Assembly (NCBI RefSeq): GCF_006636215.1
Contig: NZ_VIFM01000073.1
Location: 1-44,225, forward strand
Direction of reading: 5' to 3'
Origin: Myxococcus llanfairpwllgwyngyllgogerychwyrndrobwllllantysiliogogogochensis
Lineage (GTDB): Bacteria > Myxococcota > Myxococcia > Myxococcales > Myxococcaceae
DNA length: 44,225 bases
Part shown: in pieces, positions 17,804-25,854 of the stretch
Layout: each line of letters starts with the position of its first letter
How positions within the stretch are numbered: the first letter of the stretch is position 1
Program-made: the position numbers and the translations under genes
The notes under the pieces: generated by a model
The model's database searches: none
What the model was told of the DNA's origin: nothing
What the model saw: the letters and a program-made list of their open reading frames with translations, nothing else

Positions 17804-18594
17804 CGGGGGCAGTCCATGGTGGCGAAGTGGCGCCGCTTGGCGGGCGTCAGCATCCGCATGGTGAAGCTGGTTTCAATGGGGAAGACGTACTCCTCGCGAG
17901 CCACCCGCGAGGCCAGCTCGGAGCGGATGTCACCCGCCAGGTTGAGCGGCGTGGAGAACTCCCCCGCGTTCCAGTTGGCGTTGCGCTCCGCGGGCATCAG
18001 CGGATTGGCGGCCGTGTAGTCCTGGATGCCCATCTGCGCCATGAACATGCGCGACATCACCCAGTTCGCGAACGGGATGCGCATCGGGTACCAGTAGATG
18101 AGCTGCACCTCCAGCCGCCGCAGGTGCCCCGGGTCGTCGAACGCGCGGTCCTGCGGGCCGTCGATACCGCCCCCCACCAGCGCCCGGTTGATCCACACGA
18201 TGCCGCCGGTGTGCACGCCGTCCAGGCCGCTCCGGTAGCGGTTGTCCCGGCGCGCGCCGAAGGCCGCCGCCAGCTTCGCCGGCGCGCCACCCCCGCCACC
18301 ATGCCGCACCTCGTCGGTGGCGCTCGACATGCCCAGGAACGAGTGGAACGAGGGCAGCAGCGCGAGGATGGCCGCGTGGGTCATCCGCTCGCACTCGCCA
18401 TGCGCCACGCTTCCCGCCCGGGTCGCCTGGAACGCCGCGTACTGCGCCAGCACGCGCGCCTGCAACATCAGGAACAACTGCAACGTGCCCAGCAACAGGA
18501 ACACCACCAGCGGCAGGGTGATTGCCGCCTCCACCATGGCTTGTCCTGACTGGCCAACATTCCTTCGAGGGTAGGAATTCATGGCAGCACGCAT
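17800..18594 (-). CDS. TadE-like pseudopilin-type protein (first copy)
   Basis: ATG 18594 gives 264 aa; ATG 18582 is an alternative that starts MNSYPRRNVGQSG, and a TTG at 18630 is less likely. The hallmark QSGQAMVEAAITLPLVVFLLLGTLQLF is the TadE motif with conserved Glu and one membrane helix, followed by AQYAAFQATRAGSVAHGECERMTHAA as in TadE proteins. The C-terminal region (about 200 aa) is predicted extracytoplasmic. First gene of a five-gene overlapping - strand set that leads into ileS. A sigma-54 activator gene ends 147 bp upstream in the same direction, so control of this operon by that activator is plausible, but only a poor sigma-54 promoter match is present in the gap. Confidence 0.75.
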   Translation of the reverse strand: MRAAMNSYPRRNVGQSGQAMVEAAITLPLVVFLLLGTLQLFLMLQARVLAQYAAFQATRAGSVAHGECERMTHAAILALLPSFHSFLGMSSATDEVRHGGGGGAPAKLAAAFGARRDNRYRSGLDGVHTGGIVWINRALVGGGIDGPQDRAFDDPGHLRRLEVQLIYWYPMRIPFANWVMSRMFMAQMGIQDYTAANPLMPAERNANWNAGEFSTPLNLAGDIRSELASRVAREEYVFPIETSFTMRMLTPAKRRHFATMDCPR

Positions 18595-18740
18595 GTTCCA
18601 GGGATTTACCCCCCAGAAGACATACGTCAACTTGCCCGTCGCAAAGGGGCTGTCTCCCAGTCAGCGCTACAGGCCGGGCAGCGCGTGTGTCGCGTGTGTC
18701 ACGGGAATCCCCCGGGGCGCGGCGACCCCAGGGGCGTGGA

Positions 18741-20174
<1,434 letters not shown>

Positions 20175-20252
20175 CTGCGTTCGAGGATAGCAAACGCGAA
20201 CCACGTCACCCGCCCCGTCCGGCGGTACATGGTACGCTCGGGTGCTCCGCCC

Positions 20253-21254
20253 ATGTCTCCCCGAAAAATCCAGCAGAAGAAGGCCCCGGCCACGCCTGGG
20301 TCCCCGGCACCCGAGCGCCCCGCGCCGCGTCGTTCACGCGTGAAGAAGACGGTGGCCATCCTGTCCCGGAAGCGCTCGCTCTACTCGACACGCCGGTTGG
20401 TATCCGCCATTCGGGAGCGGGGCCACCGGCCGCTGGTGCTGGACACTCTGCGTTGCTGCCTGCTGCTCGCGCAAGGCGCACCGCGCATGACGTACCGCGG
20501 TGTGGAGATGAAGGGCGTGGACGTCGTCGTGCCGCGCATCGGCGCGTCCATCACCGCCTATGGGCTGGCGGTGGTGAATCACTTCGAGATGATGGGTGTT
20601 CCGGTACTCAACCCTCCGTCGTCCATCGCACGCAGCCGCGACAAGCTGCGCGCGCTCCAGTTCCTGTCGCGTTCCGGACTGGACATCCCGCGCACGGTGA
20701 TGGCGCATGACCGCAGCAACGTGCGCCGGCTGGTGGAAGAGGTGGGCGGGCTGCCCGTCATCATCAAGCTCATCAAGGGCACGCAGGGCGTGGGGGTGAT
20801 GATCGCTCACACGCTGCCGGAGGTGCAGACCATCCTGGACACGTTCTGGGACCTGGGTCAGGAAATCGTGCTCCAGGAGTTCGTCGCGGAGAGCGAGGGC
20901 CGCGACGTGCGCGCGCTCGTGGTGGGCAGTCGGGTGGTGGGCGCGATGCGTCGCAAGGCGAAGAAGGGCGAGTTCCGCTCCAACATCCACCGCGGCGGTG
21001 AAGGGCAGGCAATCGAGCTTCCTCCCGCGTACATGGAAGCCGCTGTGCGGGCCGCGAACATCATCGGCCTGGAGGTCGCCGGCGTGGACATGCTGGAGGG
21101 CCACGCGGGCCCCCGGTTGATGGAAATCAACTCCAGCCCTGGCTTCGAGGGACTGGAGGGCGCCACGGGACGGGACATCGCGGGAGAAATCATCGACCAC
21201 GCGCTGGCTTACGCCGGGTCGAAGTCGGGTGGTCCGCAGGCCTTCGGAGAGTAG
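20253..21254 (+). CDS. rimK: RimK-type ATP-grasp ligase
   Basis: A 333-residue protein (ATG 20253). The first 33 residues are a Lys/Pro/Arg-rich extension not usual in RimK. The RimK N-domain follows (VDVVVPRIGASITAYGLAVVNHFEMMGVPVLN), then SRDKLRALQFLSRSGLDIPRT. The ATP-grasp fold comes next: GLPVIIKLIKGTQGVGV, QEFVAESEGRDVRALVVG, RSNIHRGGEG and the metal-binding C-terminal LMEINSSPGFEGLE. RimK enzymes add glutamate residues to ribosomal protein S6; relatives ligate other amino acids or act on cofactors, so the substrate is not certain. The gene is divergent from the FHA activator (78-bp gap) and has no clear Shine-Dalgarno; the start is set by the first ATG beyond the activator's start. Confidence 0.85.
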   Translation: MSPRKIQQKKAPATPGSPAPERPAPRRSRVKKTVAILSRKRSLYSTRRLVSAIRERGHRPLVLDTLRCCLLLAQGAPRMTYRGVEMKGVDVVVPRIGASITAYGLAVVNHFEMMGVPVLNPPSSIARSRDKLRALQFLSRSGLDIPRTVMAHDRSNVRRLVEEVGGLPVIIKLIKGTQGVGVMIAHTLPEVQTILDTFWDLGQEIVLQEFVAESEGRDVRALVVGSRVVGAMRRKAKKGEFRSNIHRGGEGQAIELPPAYMEAAVRAANIIGLEVAGVDMLEGHAGPRLMEINSSPGFEGLEGATGRDIAGEIIDHALAYAGSKSGGPQAFGE

Positions 21255-21274
21255 GCACGGAGGGCCGTGGAGGT

Positions 21275-21302
21275 TGCTCGCATGCCCTGAAGCAAGCGAG
21301 CA
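21275..21302 (+). terminator. Possible hairpin after rimK
   Basis: TGCTCGC (21275-21281) and GCGAGCA (21296-21302) form a 7-bp stem with a 14-nt loop, 20 nt after the rimK stop. No T-run follows. The rest of the 160-bp gap to the next gene shows nothing notable. Confidence 0.3.
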
Positions 21303-21416
21303 GCCTGGGCCACAGCTACCTCGCATGCTCCTCAGGAACACAGGAATGCATTCAGCGGCCGAGTGTCATGGGGAGTTGGCAGCAGCGCGGCGTGGCCTCT
21401 AATCTGGCGGCCCCCC

Positions 21417-22088
21417 ATGAAAACGCTGCACAAGCCGCTGCAGATCACCGTGTACCAGGATGTGTTGTGCTCCTGGTGCTATCTCGCCGACCTGCGCCTG
21501 GACGTCTTGCGCCAGGAGTTGGGCGAAGCCGTCCGCTGGAGCGTGAGGCCTTATCCGCTTCGCGTGCACGATGTGCTTCCCACGGAGCGCGAGAAGCGCG
21601 GCCTCGTGGAAGAAGTGCAGCGCGCGCAACGCGAGTCGGACCAGACCGCTCCGCTGTTGTCCACGGACCTGTGGCTGGGTGGAGACCCACCGCGCAGCAG
21701 CGTGCCGGCACTGGCGGCGCTCGAGGCCGCGCGACTCCAGGGACCGCAGGCGCGCGCCTTCCTCGCGCGGGCCATGCAGCGCGCCGCGTTGGAGCAGGGC
21801 GTCAACGTGTCGCGCCCGGACGTGGTGTTCGAGCTGGCGTCGCGCGTGGGCCTGGCGATGAACGAGTTCTCCGCCGCGTTCCGCTCCGAGGAGACACGCC
21901 GGCTCATCCTGGATGAACACCGCGACGCGACGGGCCGCGGCGTGCGCGGCGTGCCCACGCTCGTCATCGGCGGGCGGTGGATGCTGTGCGGTCTGCGCGA
22001 GCTGACCGAGTACCGCGAGCACATCCTGGCCTGCATGGGCCGGGTGGCCACGCCCCGCTCGGGTTCCTCCGAGCGGCTGGTGCACTGA
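21417..22088 (+). CDS. DsbA-family (FrnE-like) oxidoreductase
   Basis: A 223-residue protein (ATG 21417) with a thioredoxin-fold start: LQITVYQDVLCSWCYLA, where C18-S-W-C21 is the active site. The conserved cis-Pro is in RGVPTLVIGG. The helical insert between them gives the length typical of the FrnE/2-hydroxychromene-2-carboxylate isomerase-like branch of the DsbA family. There is no signal peptide, so it acts in the cytoplasm, unlike periplasmic DsbA. FrnE relatives have disulfide oxidoreductase/isomerase activity linked to oxidative stress or secondary metabolism; the substrate here is unknown. The gene is monocistronic by position and ends before a strong hairpin shared with the convergent gene. 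Confidence 0.88.
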   Translation: MKTLHKPLQITVYQDVLCSWCYLADLRLDVLRQELGEAVRWSVRPYPLRVHDVLPTEREKRGLVEEVQRAQRESDQTAPLLSTDLWLGGDPPRSSVPALAALEAARLQGPQARAFLARAMQRAALEQGVNVSRPDVVFELASRVGLAMNEFSAAFRSEETRRLILDEHRDATGRGVRGVPTLVIGGRWMLCGLRELTEYREHILACMGRVATPRSGSSERLVH

Positions 22089-22102
22089 CGCACGTCCCGC
22101 AC

Positions 22103-22130
22103 CGGGGCCCGCATCCCTTCGCGGGCCCCG
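22103..22130. terminator. Bidirectional hairpin between convergent genes
   Basis: CGGGGCCCGC (22103-22112) pairs perfectly with GCGGGCCCCG (22121-22130) around an 8-nt loop, in the 52-bp gap between the FrnE-like gene and the convergent membrane-protein gene. There is no T-tract, but the 10-bp all-GC stem is very stable. Confidence 0.65.
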
Positions 22131-22140
22131 ACGAGCGACG

Positions 22141-23124
22141 TCAGACTTCTTCCGCGCCCTTGCTGAGCGACAGGTAGAGGCCGGCGAGGAGCAGTTGGAA
22201 GAAGGCCAGGGCGGGGATGCCCGGCAGACAGCACAGGAAGATGCCCACGATGAAGATGACGGCGCCGATGAACATGGTGCCGAGCATGCCCATGCGCTGC
22301 CCCTGAGCGGCGGCGAAGCAGCGCTTCAGCGTCTCCACGGGACCCGGGTTCTCCGCATCCACGAGCGCCGGCTGCATGAGCACCAGCGGCATGACGAGCC
22401 AGAGCCCAGGGAAGATGTAGAGCCCGATGCCCACCACGAACATCACCACGTAGACATGCGTGGGCGCGTTCGACATCGCCGCTTCGACCGCCGCCGCCGA
22501 GTTCCCCACGTCGAGCGGTATCCCCGTCATCCCGAGGAACACCGCGAGCGCGGCGCCGAAGCAGAGGATGATGACGGGGAGCATCACCGCGAACGACAGC
22601 AGCAGGGTGAGCAGGTAGGGCACCAGCTTGGAGAACTGCGAGAACATCCGCCCCAGGTCGGCGCGCTGGCCCTGGAGCACGTCCAGGCACATGCGGGTGA
22701 TGCCGAGGGTGCCCATGCCCTGGATGACCCACGACACCACGGTGCCCACGATGACCATCAGCACGGTGACGGTGGTGCTGCCCGACAGCCCGCCGATGAA
22801 GGACAGAATCTGCGAGACGAAGCTGCCCACCATCGCGGCCGCGAAGAAGAGGATGGCGCCCACGCTGAGCATCACCCACTCGCGCTTGAACCGCTCCCAG
22901 CACACCTCCAGCAGCCCGCCAATGGACCAGTTGTGGCGGTCCAACGGGAAGGCCTGACCCAGGCCCTCGCGCTCACGGCAGGTGGGACAGTGCACCTGCG
23001 TGCCGCCCTCGCTGCACGTGTCGCACATGAAGTTGCCGCAGCGCGTACAGGTCCGCTGCGCGACGTGATCCGGGTGCAACGGGCACATCGCCCCCCTGCC
23101 CCGACCAAAATCCGATTCCGACAT
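22141..23124 (-). CDS. Zinc-finger multi-pass membrane protein
   Basis: A 327-residue protein (ATG 23124). The first 50 residues form a B-box/zinc-ribbon-like module with Cys/His pairs (MCPLHPDH, CTRCG, CDTC, HCPTC). A roughly 35-residue linker follows, then about six hydrophobic segments: WVMLSVGAILFFAAAMVG, TVTVLMVIVGTVVSWVI, LLTLLLSFAVMLPVIILCFGA, VYVVMFVVGIGLYIFPGLWLV, MLGTMFIGAVIFIVGIFLC, and the C-terminal LAFFQLLLAGLYLSL. Its layout resembles the Yip1/DUF975-like or glycerophosphodiester-phosphodiesterase membrane-domain groups that occur widely in myxobacteria behind a B-box finger. The finger is cytoplasmic if the N terminus is inside. Function unknown. The upstream gap to the divergent Gly-rich lipoprotein is 231 bp with no clear promoter motif. 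Confidence 0.8.
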   Translation of the reverse strand: MSESDFGRGRGAMCPLHPDHVAQRTCTRCGNFMCDTCSEGGTQVHCPTCREREGLGQAFPLDRHNWSIGGLLEVCWERFKREWVMLSVGAILFFAAAMVGSFVSQILSFIGGLSGSTTVTVLMVIVGTVVSWVIQGMGTLGITRMCLDVLQGQRADLGRMFSQFSKLVPYLLTLLLSFAVMLPVIILCFGAALAVFLGMTGIPLDVGNSAAAVEAAMSNAPTHVYVVMFVVGIGLYIFPGLWLVMPLVLMQPALVDAENPGPVETLKRCFAAAQGQRMGMLGTMFIGAVIFIVGIFLCCLPGIPALAFFQLLLAGLYLSLSKGAEEV

Positions 23125-23355
23125 GGGTGCCCTTCTCCTCGCGCGACGGGTCCAGAAAGCCCCGGCGCTCGCATCGCGCTCACACCGCACCTACACCAGC
23201 CGGCACGGTGTTCACCAGGGCACACCCCCGGTTAAAGAGGGAGCAGGCGGGCAAGAAGGAGTCCGGCGTGAATTTCCTCCCGGGCCGCCCGTCTTCAGCC
23301 CGTGGTCGCGAAGAGGGACTGGCTGGAAGTGCCCTTCGCACGGGAGACTCGTCAC

Positions 23356-24651
23356 ATGCGCCGACTGCTCGCACTCGCCATCCCTCTTGCCCTGATGATG
23401 GGGACGGGCTGCTACGCCCACTATCACGGCCCCGCCGCCCGCCGCCCCGTGGTGGCGGTGGTGGACTACCGGTTCTCGGGCGACCACCCCATTCCGGACC
23501 ACGACGGTGGCGGCTGGTGCCCGTACGACCACGTCCACACGCACGGCTACCGCCCGGCCGAGACGCACTACGTCTACACGGACGACGTCTACTACTACCA
23601 AGGGCCGACGATGGTCTGGTACTGGGACTTCCACCTGGATCCGCTCGGGGCGTCGTGCGGCCTGCACGGGCGTCACTCGCACGACTACTACCCGAACGCG
23701 GGCCGGGCGTACCGCTGGGAGCGCAACCGCGGCTACGTGTATGACCGGACCCACGCCGCCTCCGCGGGCTACGGCTACAGCCGGGCCAGGTCGCGCCCCG
23801 CTTCTCGCGGCTCCGTGTCTCGCAACGACGACCGTCCCTCGAACCGGCCTCCTCCCTCCGGAACCGGCTGGGGCACCCAGCCTCCTCGCGGCGGCTCCCG
23901 GTACGACGGGGACAACAACAACGGCGGCGGCTGGGGCGGCGGGAACAACTCGGGCGGCAACAACGGCGGTGGTTACGGCCGGGGCAACAGCGGGCGGGAC
24001 AGGGATGATGACCGCGGCGGCTCGCGTCCCGGGCGCGGCCAGGGGCGAGACCGCGATGACGACAACAACGGCGGTGGCTGGGGCAGCTCCGGCGGCGGCA
24101 ACAACGGCGGCTACGGCAACAACGGCGGGACGCCTCCGAGCGGCAGTGGCTCCGGCGGTGGCAGCTCCGGTGGCGGCTACGGCAACAGCGGCGGTGGCAG
24201 CTCGGGTGGTGGCAGCTCCGGTGGTGGCGGGTACAACGGCGGGACTCCTCCGAGCGGCAGTGGCTCCGGTGGCGGCAGCTCCGGTGGTGGCAATGGCCGA
24301 GGCAATCGCGACAACGACAACGACCGCGGAAACAGCAGCAACGGGAGCAGCAGTGGCAGCTGGGGCAGCGGTGGCGGACGCGGGAGCAGCAGCGGTGGAA
24401 GCAGCGGTGGAAGCAGCAGCGGCGGAAGCAGCGGTGGAGGAAGCAGCAGCGGCGGCTGGGGCAGCGGTGGCGGACGCAGCAGCAGCGGCAGCAACAGTGG
24501 CGGGACCAGCGGCGGAGGCCGGAGCTCCGGTGGAAGCTGGGGCAGCGGTGGCGGCAGCAGCGCCCCGAAGAGTTCGGGTGGCGGCTCGTCGGCGCCGGGT
24601 GGTCGCGGTGGTTCCAGCAACTCCAAGGACAACAAGGGCGGCTGGCGCTGA
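23356..24651 (+). CDS. Gly/Ser-rich low-complexity lipoprotein
   Basis: A 431-residue protein (ATG 23356) with a signal peptide and a probable lipid-anchor Cys (MMGTGC; the lipobox is weak). Residues about 25-140 are rich in His, Tyr, Asp and Trp (HYHGPAA, PDHDGGGWCPYDHVHTHGY, HYVYTDDVYYYQG, WYWDFHLD), which could bind metal. From about residue 185 to the end it is Gly/Ser/Asn repeats (GGGSSGGG, NNNGGGWGG) with acidic patches (DRDDDRGG). Such tails are usually disordered and extended at the surface. I do not recognise a family. It could be an envelope or matrix component; sequence composition prevents a firmer call. Confidence 0.75.
   Translation: MRRLLALAIPLALMMGTGCYAHYHGPAARRPVVAVVDYRFSGDHPIPDHDGGGWCPYDHVHTHGYRPAETHYVYTDDVYYYQGPTMVWYWDFHLDPLGASCGLHGRHSHDYYPNAGRAYRWERNRGYVYDRTHAASAGYGYSRARSRPASRGSVSRNDDRPSNRPPPSGTGWGTQPPRGGSRYDGDNNNGGGWGGGNNSGGNNGGGYGRGNSGRDRDDDRGGSRPGRGQGRDRDDDNNGGGWGSSGGGNNGGYGNNGGTPPSGSGSGGGSSGGGYGNSGGGSSGGGSSGGGGYNGGTPPSGSGSGGGSSGGGNGRGNRDNDNDRGNSSNGSSSGSWGSGGGRGSSSGGSSGGSSSGGSSGGGSSSGGWGSGGGRSSSGSNSGGTSGGGRSSGGSWGSGGGSSAPKSSGGGSSAPGGRGGSSNSKDNKGGWR
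23917..24645 (+). repeat. Gly/Ser-coding low-complexity repeat tract
   Basis: About 730 bp composed mostly of GGC/GGT and AGC codons. Recurrent blocks such as GGCGGTGGCAGCTC and GGAAGCAGCAGCGG encode GGGSSGG and NNGG units. A longer duplicated block (TPPSGSGSGGGSSGGG) appears twice. Codon choice varies between copies, suggesting old repeats, but tri- and hexanucleotide runs are likely to be unstable in length. Confidence 0.85.
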
Positions 24652-24694
24652 GCCCACGGGCGGCACCCCCGCCCTCCAAAGCTGATGGATTTCC

Positions 24695-24745
24695 GACACC
24701 GGGCTGCGTCCCTCGTGCTTCCCAGGCGAGTGACGGCCCGGTGTC
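24695..24745 (+). terminator. Long-loop inverted repeat after the Gly/Ser lipoprotein gene
   Basis: Perfect 10-bp arms GACACCGGGC (24695-24704) and GCCCGGTGTC (24736-24745) are 31 nt apart. They lie 44 nt after the upstream stop and 82 nt before the next start. The long loop and the tail TGTGTTTGCGG make termination possible but not certain; a protein-binding dyad is the alternative. Confidence 0.35.
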
Positions 24746-24826
24746 TGTGTTTGCGGCGTCGGACAGGGGACGGAGCGTTCGCGGGCGGATTGCCGCTCGA
24801 CGGGGGCATGGAAATGTTGCCGACCG

Positions 24827-25690
24827 ATGAAGCGCCCAATCCTGCTGGCCTCCTGTGTACTTCTCGGGCTCGTGTCGTCCGGCTGCGGCTCCGGCGGACC
24901 TGCTCCGGACCCCGGCTTCCAGACCGAGGACGCCGAGTCGGTGGACCTGGACAACCTCCGCATCCGCGTCAGCGGGCAGGCGCAGGTGCTGCCCGAGGCC
25001 GCGCGACTGCTCACGTCCCTGGGACAACCGGTGCCCTCGCTCGGCGGCATGCCCGTCGCCATCGAGGAGCCGCTGCGCGTGGCGGTGAATGACCTCAATG
25101 CGACGTTCGGCACGGGCGCCATCGCCGAAGACGGCGCCTTCGCCGTGGCGGAGGTCCCCGTGCGCGAGGTGCACCAGGGGCTGGCCGTGGGACTCAACGG
25201 CCCGGGCTTCGTGCGCACCGTCACCGTCGTCTACGACAGCGTCTTCACCGGCGCGCGGCCTCGCACGGATGTCATCGAAGCGAGCGCCTGGGCCCTGCCG
25301 GAGCAGTTCCACGACGCGCTGTGCACGGCCATGGGTGAACCGCTGCTGCGCGGCCACACGGAAGACCGGGCCCGCACCCTTCGCGACGCGGGCTTCGCGC
25401 TGGGCCGCGTCGTCGACGAGAACGGCCAGCCTCGCGCCGGCGTGCGCGTGGTGCCGGACCGGAGCGAGCTGACGGAGCGCATCTACTACCCGACCTCGGA
25501 CCTGAACGGCGTCAACCAGGCGGGCACCTCCGCGGAGGGCCTGTTCCTCTACGTCCACACCGCCGGGGACGCGGAGACGTTCCGGCTGGGCGTGGAGGGC
25601 GTGGACACCTACGTGGCTCGCAACGTGGCGGTCGCTCCCGGTTGGGGCCTGGTGCTCACCCTGTACCCCGGACTGCATCCGCCACCGTGA
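24827..25690 (+). CDS. Lipoprotein with carboxypeptidase-regulatory-like segment
   Basis: A 287-residue protein with a clear lipoprotein signal: MKRPILLASCVLLGLVSSGC, lipobox SSGC. The mature part starts with a Gly/Pro/Asp linker. A first beta-rich region follows (RIRVSGQAQVLPEAARLL... VAVNDLNATFGTGAIAEDGAFAVAEVPV), then residues about 190-280 with ALGRVVDENGQPRAGVRVVPD and SAEGLFLYVHTAG, typical of Ig-like carboxypeptidase regulatory (CarboxypepD_reg) repeats. Both halves may be divergent copies of the same fold. I recognise no enzyme motif. It probably sits on the outer membrane. The start has weak ribosome-site support but is the only one giving the lipoprotein signal. Confidence 0.75.
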   Translation: MKRPILLASCVLLGLVSSGCGSGGPAPDPGFQTEDAESVDLDNLRIRVSGQAQVLPEAARLLTSLGQPVPSLGGMPVAIEEPLRVAVNDLNATFGTGAIAEDGAFAVAEVPVREVHQGLAVGLNGPGFVRTVTVVYDSVFTGARPRTDVIEASAWALPEQFHDALCTAMGEPLLRGHTEDRARTLRDAGFALGRVVDENGQPRAGVRVVPDRSELTERIYYPTSDLNGVNQAGTSAEGLFLYVHTAGDAETFRLGVEGVDTYVARNVAVAPGWGLVLTLYPGLHPPP

Positions 25691-25854
25691 GCGGCGCTCA
25701 GGCGGGCACCCTGCCCCGCCGTGCGACGCGCGAGGGGACGCGCATGCGCATCCATGTCCCGGACAGGTGCGTGAGGAACGAGGCAGCGGGCCGCCGCGCG
25801 TGACACGGCCGCCCACCCTTGGCGGAAGCACCCGTGCGTTCCGGGGGGACGCCG

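Noticed and set aside
18636..18655. Possible sigma-54 promoter upstream of the first TadE-like gene (- strand)
   Set aside because: TTTGC is present but the -24 element reads AGACAG with GA in place of the required GG; too poor to call.
20180..20200. Possible sigma-54 site upstream of the FHA activator (- strand, TGGTTCG...TTTGCT)
   Set aside because: GG to GC spacing is 9, not 10, which normally abolishes sigma-54 promoters.
25701..25720. GGCGGG...CCCGCC hairpin after the lipoprotein gene
   Set aside because: Six-base GC arms with no T-run are expected by chance at this base composition.
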